Of a stretch of DNA of 64,000 bases, positions 50,680 through 61,605 are shown piece by piece; position 1 is the first letter of the stretch; the number at the start of each line of letters is the position of its first letter. A model generated the notes under the pieces. It was not told the origin of the DNA. It saw only the letters and a list, made by a program, of their open reading frames with translations, and searched no databases. The DNA is from Amycolatopsis sp. 2-15 (GTDB lineage Bacteria > Actinomycetota > Actinomycetes > Mycobacteriales > Pseudonocardiaceae): the NCBI RefSeq assembly GCF_030285625.1, contig NZ_CP127294.1, positions 7,658,001 to 7,722,000 of the forward strand. The letters run 5' to 3'. The translations under genes and the position numbers were made by a program.

Positions 50680-50850
50680 GACAAGCAATGGCTGCGCCTA
50701 CTGCGTCGACGTCCACACGCGCGACGCCCGCGAGCACGGCGAAGAGGAGAGCCGGATCGACGCCCTTGCGGTGTCGCGCGAATCGCCGGAGTTCTCCGGC
50801 GAGGAACACGCGGCACTCGAACTCGCGGAGGCCATGACGCTCGTGCGCGC
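50680..50850 (+). pseudogene. fragment of a carboxymuconolactone decarboxylase (AhpD-like) protein
   Basis: The core NGCAYCVDVHTRDAREHGEE holds the C-x2-C-x3-H motif of the AhpD/CMD family, followed by RIDALAVSRESPEFSGEEHA and LELAEAMTLV. No upstream part or continuing C-terminus of the family is present. After about 50850 the frame becomes hydrophobic sequence that I cannot assign. Confidence 0.7.
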
Positions 50851-51084
50851 CTCGCGCTACGGCATCGGGTTCACCCTCGCGGTGATCGTCCCCGGGCTGT
50901 ACTCGTTGCTGCTCGTCGGGCTCGGAAAGTCATCCCGTACGAGTACGGCGTGGTGGTCCTGCCGGCCATCGGCGCCGTGTGCGGCGCTGTCCTCGGCGGT
51001 GGCGGTGAGGTGGGCGACCCACTCGGGAAGGCGGTCGCGCCGGTACCGGGCGGTGGGCATGGCGGTCGAGATCGCCGCCGGCCG

Positions 51085-51588
51085 CTGAGCTGGGCGCGCA
51101 CCGGAGTCGAGACCCCGGTGTACCGCTCCCCCGGCGAACGCGCCGCTGCCATCGAGACCGGCGCCGCCCGCCCCGACCTGCGCCGCTGGGTCGCCGCCTC
51201 CGCCGCCGACCTCGCGGAGGCGGCCGGCGCGATGCTCGCCGCCGCGTGGGCGGCCGAGGTCGTCACGGCACAGGGCCGCACCGTCGCCGCCGGGGAGACG
51301 GCGTGGCTGCGGGCGCGCGAGACCTGCGTCCACGCCGTCGATCTCGGGGCCGGCACGACGTTCGACGACCTGCCCGACGGGTTCCTCGCGGTGCTGGTCG
51401 ACGACATCGCCGCGTGGCGCTCGGCCCGGCCGGCACCCGCGATCCGGCTCACCACCCCGTGCACCGACCACGAGATCACCGGCGACGGCACGCCGGTTTC
51501 CGTCGACCTGCCGCTCGCGACGGCCGCCGCCTGGCTGGCCGGGCGGCACCACGAGGCCGGTTTGCCCACCCTGCCGAACTGGATGTGA
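51085..51588 (+). pseudogene. N-terminally truncated mycothiol-dependent maleylpyruvate isomerase
   Basis: From LSWARTGVETPVYRSPGERA to the stop the sequence follows the MDMPI family: TAWLRARETCVHAVDLGAGT and LPLATAAAWLAGRHHEAGLP. The first ~60 residues, including the usual N-terminal His ligands of the four-helix domain, are not recognisable. The stop is 11 bp from the FAD-monooxygenase start, so the two once formed an operon, as expected for gentisate-pathway genes. Confidence 0.75.
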
Positions 51589-51598
51589 GGAGACGACG

Positions 51599-52815
51599 AT
51601 GATCGATTCGATCGTGCCCACCGTTCCCGACGTCGACGCCGACGTCGACGCCGTCGTGGTCGGGGGCGGGATCGGCGGGCTCGGCACCGCGCTGGCACCG
51701 GCCCGCTCGGGGCGCGCGGTGCGCGTCCTGGAGCAGGCGGCGGAGTTCGGCGAAGTCGGGGCCGGGCTGCAGATGGCCCCGAACGCGACGCGGGTCCTGC
51801 GGGACTGGGACCTGCTCGACGAAGTCGTCGACCACGGCGTCCGCCCGCGGCGGCTCGTCATGCGCGACGCGCTCGACGGCAGCGAGCTCACCCACCTCGA
51901 CCTCGCGCTCGCCGACGCCGAACGTCGCTACGGCGCGCCGTACGTCGTGATCCACCGCAGCGACCCGCACGCCATCCTCGTGCGGGCCTGCCGCGACGCC
52001 GGCGTCGATCTCGTCACCGGCGCGACCGTCACCGGCGTGGAGAACGATCCGGACTGCGCGACGGCCGTCGGCGAGCACCGCCGCGGCACGGGCCACGTCG
52101 TGATCGCGGCCGACGGTCTCCGGTTCGGCCTGCGCCGCCGGCTCAGCTCCGACGAACCCGTCAGCTCCGCCTACGTCGCCTACCGCGGCGCCGTCCCGCT
52201 CGCCGACCTCCCGGACACCGCCGGCCTCGCCCTCGGGGACGTGACCGTCCACGTCGGACCGGGGTGCCACCTCGTCCGATACCCCCTGCGCCGCGGCGAA
52301 ATGCTCAACACTGTCGCCGTGTTCCGCTCCCCCGGAGCCTCGCCGGAGAGCACGACTGGGGCACGCCCGACGAGCTCGACACGGCGTTCGCCGCCACGGG
52401 TGAGCCGGTCCGCGCCGACCTTCCGCACCCGTGGCGGGACCGCTGGTGGCGCATGTACGACCGCGAGCCGATCGGCACCTGGGTCGACGGCCGCCTCGCC
52501 CTCACCGGCGACGCCGCCCACCCCATGCTCCAGTACCTCGCCCAGGGCGCCTGCCAGGCGCTCGAGGACGCCGCCGGGCTCGTCGAGCAAGCCGACAAGC
52601 ACGTCACCGGATCCGGCACGGACTGGGACCCGGCCTTGCGGGACTATGCCGCGGCCCGGGCCGTGCGCACCGCGCGTGTCCAGCGCACCGCGCGGGACTG
52701 GGGCGACCTCTGGCACTGCGACGGCCTGTTCCGCGCCACCCGCAACGCGCTGCTGCGCGACCGCGCCGCGAACGACTACCGCTGGGTGGACTGGCTCTAC
52801 GGGCGCAACGCGTAG
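51599..52815 (+). pseudogene. FAD-dependent 3-hydroxybenzoate 6-hydroxylase-like monooxygenase, frameshifted
   Basis: ATG 51599 with GAGGAGACGACG upstream. The N-terminal part has the FAD motif VVVGGGIGGLGTALAPARSG, EVGAGLQMAPNATRV and the DG motif VIAADGLRFGLR. At about 52335, in a CCCCC run, the frame changes. SLAGEHDWGTPDEL, the GD motif LALTGDAAHPMLQYLAQGAC and the C-terminus NDYRWVDWLYGRNA lie in the next frame. All other conserved motifs are intact, so a single indel explains the break and a sequencing error is possible. Ring hydroxylation to gentisate would be its role. Confidence 0.8.
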
Positions 52816-53137
52816 GTGATCCGGCCCGCGCCGGACGAACTCGGCCGGCTCGCCCTGGTTTCGAGACGACAACCGCCGCGACCGGCCACTGTGGACATAG
52901 CCACGGCATGGCCGACGTGGCGTCCGAATCGAGAGCTCCTGGAAAGCAAAGCCCCCAACCGGCGAACTCATCACCAACTTCACCGGGGGTTCGAAAGGAT
53001 TTTTTGCGGCGCCGCAACCACATCGCCTTCCCGAGCCGGCGGCGATCGGTGCGACGACTCCCGTGGTCAGGGACGTGCGCAGCCTGGCAACCGTGCCTAG
53101 ACTGGGCCGGGCCGGTCGGTGACACAACCTGGAACGA
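52816..53137. other. 322-bp intergenic region
   Basis: No convincing reading frame. It follows the broken monooxygenase gene and holds the promoter region of the GAF-LytTR regulator. I see no strong hairpin or direct-repeat operator. Confidence 0.5.
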
Positions 53138-54661
53138 GTGACGACGCCACGGACGCGTGAGGCAGTGGCCGGTCCGCTGCAAGCCAGACCAGGCCCGGAC
53201 GAAGGGGAACCGGTACGGGCCGCTTGCCGTCGGGCGTCGGTGATGGACCAGAGGTGGTTCCGCACCATGAACGAGGCGCATCGGTTCGATCCGAAGGCGG
53301 CGGGCCCCGCCGGCAGCGCCGTGTTCGCGGCCTGGGAGCGGTTCGTGCAGGGCGAGGACCAGGTCCCCGGCGTCCGGCCGGTGGTGGCGATCTCCTGGCA
53401 CCGGTGCCGGGAGCAGTACCGGGTGGATCCGCACCTGACCGAGGCCCCGGTCGCCGTCGCCGAGCGCAGTCCCACGCCCGAACACGATGTCGTCTTCGCC
53501 GAGCTGGGTTTCCGCGCCGCCTCGGTGGCCCACCAGATGGGAAGCCTGCCCGGCGTCGTCAGCGTCACCGACGCGGCCGGACGGATCCTCGGCGACTGGG
53601 GCGACCCGGGCACGCTCGCCCGAGCCGCCGACCTCAACCTGGCGCCCTGGTTCTGCTGGTCCGAATGCGCGGCGGGCACGAACGGCATGGGTACGGCGCT
53701 CGAGGCGCACGGCCCGGTGCTGATCAGCGGCGCGGAGCACTGGTGCCAGGCGTTCCACAACTGGGTCGGCGCGGGCATCGCGGTGCGTGACGTGGTGACC
53801 GGGGAGCCGATCGGCGGCCTGAACCTCTCGTGCTGGCGCAGCCAACTCCCCCCGTCCGCGGGCGGGTGGCTGACGAAGGCGGTCGCCCAGACCCAGAGCG
53901 CGCTGAAGCGGCGCGCCCGCGACAGCGGCGCCGAGCTGCTCGCGGCCTACACCCAGGCAAGCGTCCGCTCCAGCACACCGCTCGCCGCGGTCGACACCGC
54001 GGGCAAGGCGGTGATCGCGGACGACACGGCGAGTGTGCTCATGGGCGTCCCGGCTTCGACCCCGGCAATCGACTCGACGCTGCGCTGGAACCCCGGGCTC
54101 CCGGAACTGATCGCAGCCGCTCGGCACGCCAGCAAGCAGGCAGCCCACAACCCCGACTGGGTCGGCTCGACGCAGATCTTCACCCACCTCGCCGACGAGC
54201 CGACCGCGATCAGCATCCGGCCCGTCTTCTCCTCCGCTCGGCTGATCGGGCACCTGGTTTCGTTCGGCGTCTCAAACGGGGTACAGCTGCCCCAGGCGGA
54301 GGCGGCCGCGAGCCCTCGCGTGCGGCCGCGCCGGGTGGTCGGGATGCGGGACAGCCGGATGGTGCTGCTGCACCTGCCGGAAGTCTCCTTCGCGGAATCG
54401 GAGGGCAACGACGTGTGGCTGTCCACCGCGCAGGGGCGCTTGCGAGCCGCTTCGCCGAGCCTGGACAAGCTCGACACCGAACTGGCGGAGGCCGGCTTTC
54501 TGCGGGTGCACCGCCGGTATGTGGTCAACCTCAGCCGCATCCGGGAGATCGAGCGCGGCCACAAGGGCGAGCTGCGGCTCGTCATGGACGGCCGCGCGAA
54601 CGAGATGGTGCCGGTCTCCCGCCGCAACGCTCCGGCCGTGCGCCGCGCGCTGGATCTCTGA
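53138..54661 (+). CDS. GAF-domain transcription factor with LytTR DNA-binding domain
   Basis: Up to 507 residues from GTG 53138; ATG 53243 or 53267 are possible shorter starts. Residues about 70-270 look like the sensory half of AcoR-type activators, including the GAF signature WFCWSECAAGTNGMGTALEAHGP. There is no AAA+ domain. The C-terminus (about 395-505) is a LytTR domain: VSFAESEGNDVWLSTAQGRL and GFLRVHRRYVVNLSRIREIE. AcoR-like GAF joined to LytTR is an uncommon pairing. The gene precedes katG by 39 bp in the same direction, so it may control katG or be cotranscribed with it. Confidence 0.85.
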   Translation: MTTPRTREAVAGPLQARPGPDEGEPVRAACRRASVMDQRWFRTMNEAHRFDPKAAGPAGSAVFAAWERFVQGEDQVPGVRPVVAISWHRCREQYRVDPHLTEAPVAVAERSPTPEHDVVFAELGFRAASVAHQMGSLPGVVSVTDAAGRILGDWGDPGTLARAADLNLAPWFCWSECAAGTNGMGTALEAHGPVLISGAEHWCQAFHNWVGAGIAVRDVVTGEPIGGLNLSCWRSQLPPSAGGWLTKAVAQTQSALKRRARDSGAELLAAYTQASVRSSTPLAAVDTAGKAVIADDTASVLMGVPASTPAIDSTLRWNPGLPELIAAARHASKQAAHNPDWVGSTQIFTHLADEPTAISIRPVFSSARLIGHLVSFGVSNGVQLPQAEAAASPRVRPRRVVGMRDSRMVLLHLPEVSFAESEGNDVWLSTAQGRLRAASPSLDKLDTELAEAGFLRVHRRYVVNLSRIREIERGHKGELRLVMDGRANEMVPVSRRNAPAVRRALDL

Positions 54662-56953
<2,292 letters not shown>

Positions 56954-57307
56954 TCCGGCCGCGTTCTCGGCCGGCCGAGTTTTTCACCGGGGGCCGCCGG
57001 CCGGGCTCGGGACAGGTTTCGGGTGAGCCGCCCGCTGCCCGACGGGGCCGAATCGAGTGCGAACGGTCGTCGATTCGAGGTGAACGGCGCGCGCCGGCCC
57101 GCACGTCCGCTGCGCTTGTCGGCGTGTTTTCTCCGGCGTAGCGTGCCTATCGAGGGCCGATTTCGGGTCGGACGACGGACGACGCGGGGAAAATTGATCG
57201 AATTCTGAATAATTTCCGTGCGGGAATGCGCGTCACCGCGCCCGAGCACCTTCGATGCGACCGATGCGAAGTCGGTACGAAGATCGGGATGAGGAAGGTG
57301 AAAGCCG
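56954..57307. other. 354-bp intergenic region between katG and the PQQ module
   Basis: No reading frame has coding character. GC is somewhat lower near 57170-57230 (TGAATAATTTCC), where the promoter of the PQQ operon is likely. No clear hairpin follows katG. Confidence 0.5.
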
Positions 57308-57769
57308 ATGACGACAGCGCCAGAACGGACCGACTTGTTCAAAGAGCTCGGGCTGGACGTGCAAAACCACGCAACGCTGGGCCGTGTGCTCGGTACCGGA
57401 AAGATCGAGCGAGCCAGCGAGGGATCGGATGGCCGCATGCAGGCCACCATTCGCATCAACGAGGACGAGCTGATGTGGGATCCCTCGATTCTCGTGATGC
57501 CCCACGGCGGGGATATCGACCTCGAGCTCATCAACGACGACAAGAACACCCACTGCGCGCTCCTGCCGAGCAATGGCGACCGCAAATTCATCTGGCTGGT
57601 GAATCATTCGCGTGGCCGGGCGACGCTCAACCTCGACGGCCCGGGTTACTACTGGTTCTGCTCGCCCACCGGCAACGACGAGGGCCGTGGGCTGACCGGG
57701 GCCATCGTCGTCCTGGGCGACGCGCCGCCGGAGGCCCGGTTGGACCGACCCGACCAGCCGCAACCGTAG
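57308..57769 (+). CDS. cupredoxin-like PQQ-associated protein (MSMEG_3727-like)
   Basis: A 153-residue protein with AGGAAGG ribosome-binding site. The beta-sandwich has cupredoxin-style NDDKNTHCALLPSN and a C-terminal loop YYWFCSPTGNDEGRG. The usual type 1 copper ligands (Cys-x-x-x-x-His-x-x-x-x-Met) are not complete, since the His after the Cys is absent. No signal peptide or membrane helix is present. It is encoded 13 bp ahead of the PQQ dehydrogenase. The resemblance to a mycobacterial PQQ-associated family is from memory. Confidence 0.75.
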   Translation: MTTAPERTDLFKELGLDVQNHATLGRVLGTGKIERASEGSDGRMQATIRINEDELMWDPSILVMPHGGDIDLELINDDKNTHCALLPSNGDRKFIWLVNHSRGRATLNLDGPGYYWFCSPTGNDEGRGLTGAIVVLGDAPPEARLDRPDQPQP

Positions 57770-57782
57770 GAAGGAGGAGGAC

Positions 57783-59489
57783 ATGACGACCTCGGAAGAC
57801 TACGTCGACGCCGGTGAGGCCATCGACCAGGGAAACCTGAGCTACAAGATGCCAGGCGGGGATCTCGCTCCGCCGGTCACGGCCGGCGTGAACTACGAGC
57901 GCATCCTCAACGCCCGCAACGAACCGCACAACTGGCTGACCTACTACGGCGCCTACGACGGGCAGCGCTACAGCCCGCTGGACCAGATCAACACCGACAA
58001 CGTCAAGCGTCTCGCTCCCGCCTGGGTGTTCCAGGCCGGCACGACCGGCCTGATCGCGGGCGCGTCGACCTACTCGTTCGAAGCCGCCCCGATCGTCGTC
58101 GACGGGATCATGTTCGTGACCGGCTGGGACGGCTGGATCTGGGCCCTGGACGCGAAAACAGGGGTGGAGATCTGGCGGTACAAGCACGCCGTGCCGTTCG
58201 ACGTTTCGCTGTGCTGCGGCAACGTCAACCGCGGATGCGCCGTCGCGCAGGGCAAGGTCTTCTTCGTCACGGCGAACGCCCGGCTCCTCGCGCTCGACGC
58301 GACCAGTGGGAAAATGGTGTGGACCAAGACCTACGGCGACGTACGGGCCGGTGAGAGCGCCACCGTCGCGCCACTGGTCGTGAAGAACATGGTCATCGTG
58401 GGCAGTTCCGGCGGCGAGTTCGGCGTGCGCGGTCACCTCGACGCGTTCGACCTCGAATCCGGCGAGCACCAGTGGCGCTGCTACATGGTGCCGAAGCCCG
58501 GGGAACCGGGCTCCGAGACCTGGCCCGCCGACGGCGAAGCCTGGGCGCGCGGCGGTGCGAACTGCTGGCTCACCAGCACGTTCGACCCGGAGACCAACCT
58601 GCTCTACGTCGGTACCGGCAACCCGGCGCCCGACTTCGACGGCGAGGTCCGGGAAGGCGACAACCTCTACACCGACAGTATCGTCGCCGTCGACGTGGAC
58701 AGCGGGCAGATCCGCTGGCACCACCAGTGCACGCCGCACGACCTGTGGGACTACGACAGCATCGCCGAGTGCATCCTGTTCGAGAAGGACGGCCGCAAGC
58801 TGCTCGGGCACTTCGACAAGAACGGCTACTTCTACGTTCTCGATCGCACCAACGGCGAGCTGATTCAGGTCACCCCGTTCGTGGACCGCATCACCTGGGG
58901 CGCGGTCACTCGCGACGGCCGGGTCACGGCCAAGCTGTACCCCGAGAAGGAGGGCGAACCGGTCCACTTCTACCCGGGTCCGGCCGGCGCGAAGGAATGG
59001 ACCCACGCGTCCTACAGCCCGAAGACCGGGCTCTTCTACGTCCCGGTCCAGGACACCGGGGCCACGGCCACCCGGCGCCGCCGGGAGTTCAAGGAGAGCA
59101 TCCCGTATTGGGGCGCCGGGGTTCAGGTGGACGCCGAGGACATGACCGGGTCGGTCAGCGCGTTCGACGGCAACGGCGAGGAGAAGTGGCGCTGGCGCAA
59201 CGAACTGCCGATGTGCGCCTCGACGCTGGCCACCGGCGGCGACCTGGTGTTCGCCGGCGAAGCCACCGGCGAGTTCAACGCGCTCGACGCGCGCACCGGA
59301 GAGCAGCTCTGGCAGTTCCAGTGCGGAAGCGGCCACCACAGCAGCCCGACCACGTACACGGTCGACGGGCGGCAGTACGTCGCCGTGCCCGTCGGCTGGG
59401 GCGGGTGGGCCGAGGGATTCCTCCCCGGCATGCTGGGTGCGGGGCACGGAAGCGCCCTGTTCGTCTTCGCCCTCCCGGAATCAACGTGA
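57783..59489 (+). CDS. PQQ-dependent alcohol dehydrogenase (methanol/ethanol dehydrogenase family)
   Basis: A 568-residue eight-bladed beta-propeller with AGGAAGGAGG upstream. Vicinal cysteines Cys144-Cys145 (SLCCGNVNRG) form the characteristic disulfide. Tryptophan-docking repeats such as LDAKTGVEIWRYK, LDATSGKMVWTKT and LDARTGEQLWQFQ recur. The catalytic region reads CTPHDLWDYDSI: Asp323 is the likely base and Asp325, two residues on, is the position occupied by Asp in lanthanide-using XoxF/PedH-type enzymes. No signal peptide is seen, unlike most relatives. pqqA-E follow in the same operon. Confidence 0.92.
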   Translation: MTTSEDYVDAGEAIDQGNLSYKMPGGDLAPPVTAGVNYERILNARNEPHNWLTYYGAYDGQRYSPLDQINTDNVKRLAPAWVFQAGTTGLIAGASTYSFEAAPIVVDGIMFVTGWDGWIWALDAKTGVEIWRYKHAVPFDVSLCCGNVNRGCAVAQGKVFFVTANARLLALDATSGKMVWTKTYGDVRAGESATVAPLVVKNMVIVGSSGGEFGVRGHLDAFDLESGEHQWRCYMVPKPGEPGSETWPADGEAWARGGANCWLTSTFDPETNLLYVGTGNPAPDFDGEVREGDNLYTDSIVAVDVDSGQIRWHHQCTPHDLWDYDSIAECILFEKDGRKLLGHFDKNGYFYVLDRTNGELIQVTPFVDRITWGAVTRDGRVTAKLYPEKEGEPVHFYPGPAGAKEWTHASYSPKTGLFYVPVQDTGATATRRRREFKESIPYWGAGVQVDAEDMTGSVSAFDGNGEEKWRWRNELPMCASTLATGGDLVFAGEATGEFNALDARTGEQLWQFQCGSGHHSSPTTYTVDGRQYVAVPVGWGGWAEGFLPGMLGAGHGSALFVFALPEST

Positions 59490-59534
59490 CGCTTCAGGAG
59501 AACCCGCCGCGATGCGGGCAGAGGAGGTGAGTCC

Positions 59535-59630
59535 ATGGAGTCTCGACTCGATGTGTGGGAGACGCCCGAGTTCGACGAGATCGGAGTCGCGCCCGAGGTG
59601 ACCATGTACATCGCTCAGCTGGACGACTAG
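59535..59630 (+). CDS. pqqA: PQQ precursor peptide PqqA
   Basis: A 31-residue peptide from ATG 59535 to TAG 59628-59630 with AGAGGAGGTGAG as ribosome-binding site. The crosslinked pair is in PEVTMYIAQ, with Glu-x3-Tyr as required for PQQ formation. It lies 45 bp after the PQQ dehydrogenase gene. A 17-bp perfect tandem repeat covers its final codons and stop. Confidence 0.95.
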   Translation: MESRLDVWETPEFDEIGVAPEVTMYIAQLDD

Positions 59631-59647
59631 CTCAGCTGGACGACTAG
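59614..59647. repeat. 17-bp perfect tandem duplication over the pqqA stop
   Basis: CTCAGCTGGACGACTAG occurs at 59614-59630 and again at 59631-59647. The first copy encodes the last PqqA residues and the stop; the second is untranslated and carries a second TAG. Confidence 0.97.
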
Positions 59648-59719
59648 AGGATGTGGGTGGCGCCGGGCTTCGGCCCGGCGCCCTCCGCCCGCTCGGACGA
59701 CCACGGACGGAGTGCCGGG

Positions 59720-60610
59720 ATGTGGCTGCGGGTACTGGGCTCGGCTGCGGGAGGCGGCTCCCCGCAGTGGAACTGCGGCTGCCCGGTCTGCACCGCCGTC
59801 CGGTCCGGGGCCGGACCCCCGCGCACGCAGTCCTCGGTCGCGGTGAGCGCCGAGGGCCGGTCGTGGTTCCTGATCAACGCCTCGCCCGACGTCCGCACCC
59901 AGATCGAGGCGTTCCCCAGGCTGTGGCCGCGAGACGGGGACCGCACCTCACCGCTGGAGGCGGTGCTGCTCACCGATGCCGAGCTGGACCACACCCTGGG
60001 GTTGCTGCTGCTGCGCGAGGCCCGCGGTCTGCGGCTGCACGCCACGCCGGCGGTGCACAAGACGTTGCGCGACGGCTCGGGGCTGCTCCGCACGCTGGAG
60101 CTCTACTGTCCGGTCGACTGGCGAGCGGTGGTCCCCGGCGCCGACGTGCCGCTGGCCGACGGGCTGTCCTGCCGGGCGTTCGACGTGCCCACCACGAAGC
60201 GGGACCGCTTCGGCTCCGGTGCGGACCACGGTCGCGTGGTGGGCTATCGGTTGACCGATGAACGCAGCGGACGGCATCTGGTCTACCTGCCGGGGGTGCA
60301 GGCGCTGACCCCGGCGCTGCGCGCGGAGATCGCGGGCTGTGACTGCCTGCTGATCGACGGGACCTGCTGGCGTGACGACGAACTGGTGCGGCTCGGCCTG
60401 GCCGGCAAGACGTCGCGCGAGATGGGTCACCAGCCCCTCGACGGCCCGCACGGCACGCTGGCGCAGCTGAAGTCGCTGAACGTCGGGCGGGTGATCTTCG
60501 TGCACCTGAACAACACCAACCCCGTCCTGCTGGAAGACACGGCCGAGCGGCGCCGGGTGGCGGCCGCCGGCATGGAGGTGGCCGTGGACGGACTCGAGGT
60601 CGAGGTGTAG
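59720..60610 (+). CDS. pqqB: PQQ biosynthesis protein PqqB (metallo-beta-lactamase fold)
   Basis: A 296-residue protein from ATG 59720; a longer upstream reading frame lacks conserved sequence. Blocks: LRVLGSAAGGGSPQWNCGCPVC (two zinc Cys), FLINASPDVRTQIE, LTDAELDHTLGLLLLREA, VYLPGVQALTP, LIDGTCWRDDELV and FVHLNNTNPVL. PqqB is thought to hydroxylate a tyrosine-derived intermediate. It stops 3 bp before pqqC. Confidence 0.96.
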   Translation: MWLRVLGSAAGGGSPQWNCGCPVCTAVRSGAGPPRTQSSVAVSAEGRSWFLINASPDVRTQIEAFPRLWPRDGDRTSPLEAVLLTDAELDHTLGLLLLREARGLRLHATPAVHKTLRDGSGLLRTLELYCPVDWRAVVPGADVPLADGLSCRAFDVPTTKRDRFGSGADHGRVVGYRLTDERSGRHLVYLPGVQALTPALRAEIAGCDCLLIDGTCWRDDELVRLGLAGKTSREMGHQPLDGPHGTLAQLKSLNVGRVIFVHLNNTNPVLLEDTAERRRVAAAGMEVAVDGLEVEV

Positions 60611-60613
60611 CGC

Positions 60614-61306
60614 ATGACAACGACAACCGGGATCACCGACGAGTTCGTCGAGACGTTGCGGGCCCACTCGCGCCGCTACCACGACCAGCACCCGTTCCAC
60701 GTCCGGATGAACGCGGGCCGGCTGAGCCGCGCACAGATCCGGGGCTGGGTGGCCAACCGGTTCTACTACCAGGAGAACATCCCCCGCAAAGACGCCGCGA
60801 TCCTCGCCAACTGTCCCGATCTCGAAGTCCGCCGCCGCTGGATCCGCCGGATCCTCGACCACGACGGCCGCCACGCCGGGGAGGGCGGTATCGAGGCGTG
60901 GCTGCGGCTCGGCGAGGCCGCCGGGCTCACCCGCGAAGAAGTCCTGGACCACCGGCACCTGGTCCCGGGCGTGCGGTTCGCGGTCGACGCCTACGTGAAC
61001 TTCACCCGGACCCGCCCGTGGGTGGAGGCGGTCGCGTCGTCGCTCACCGAGCTGTTCGCCCCCGACCTGATGGCCGAGCGGCTGGCGGCGTTCGAGCGGT
61101 GGTACCCGTGGATCGCGCCCGAGGGCCTCGCCTACTTCCGCGCCCGCCTCGACCAGGCCCCGCGCGACTGCGAGCACGCCCTCGAAGTGGTCACCGCGCA
61201 CTGCCGGTCCGCCGAGTCCCAGGCCCGCGCCGTCGACGCGCTGTCGTTCAAGTGCGATGTCCTGTGGAGCCTGATGGACGCGATCGATCGAACCTACCCG
61301 GAGTGA
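60614..61306 (+). CDS. pqqC: pyrroloquinoline-quinone synthase PqqC
   Basis: A 230-residue helical oxidase. Blocks [39 protein letters not shown] and [20 protein letters not shown] are characteristic. It completes ring closure and eight-electron oxidation to PQQ with O2. pqqD begins 5 bp downstream. Confidence 0.97.
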   Translation: MTTTTGITDEFVETLRAHSRRYHDQHPFHVRMNAGRLSRAQIRGWVANRFYYQENIPRKDAAILANCPDLEVRRRWIRRILDHDGRHAGEGGIEAWLRLGEAAGLTREEVLDHRHLVPGVRFAVDAYVNFTRTRPWVEAVASSLTELFAPDLMAERLAAFERWYPWIAPEGLAYFRARLDQAPRDCEHALEVVTAHCRSAESQARAVDALSFKCDVLWSLMDAIDRTYPE

Positions 61307-61311
61307 GCGCC

Positions 61312-61605
61312 ATGGACTCGACGACCCGACCCGAAGTGTCCACGTCGGACCGACCGCGGCTGGCGCGCCACGTCCGGCTGGCGTTCAACCCGGCCCGGCA
61401 GCAGCACGTGCTGCAACTGCCCGAGACCGTGGTGGTGCTGAACGCCAGCGGCGCGGCCATCCTCGAGCTGTGCGACGGGCGGCGCACGGTGGCCGAGATC
61501 GTGGCCGAGCTGGGCGCGCGGTACGAGAGCGTCCCCGACGACGAGGTGCGGCGGTTCCTGACCCGGCTCGTCGCCCGGCGCTGTGTGGAGCCGGCCGATG
61601 GATAG
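61312..61605 (+). CDS. pqqD: PqqD peptide chaperone (RRE)
   Basis: A 97-residue winged-helix RiPP recognition element: RLARHVRLAFNPARQQHVLQ, VVVLNASGAAILELCDGRRT, IVAELGARYES and FLTRLVARRCVEP. It presents PqqA to PqqE. Its end overlaps the pqqE start by 8 bp. Confidence 0.95.
   Translation: MDSTTRPEVSTSDRPRLARHVRLAFNPARQQHVLQLPETVVVLNASGAAILELCDGRRTVAEIVAELGARYESVPDDEVRRFLTRLVARRCVEPADG

Noticed and set aside
50851..51084. A membrane protein gene, from hydrophobic frames such as GIGFTLAVIVPGLYSLLLVGLG
   Set aside because: The hydrophobic stretch is short, changes frame near 50930 and has no start or family match; treated as unassigned sequence between gene remnants.
57627..59447. A 606-residue minus-strand reading frame
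   Set aside because: Antisense of the PQQ dehydrogenase.
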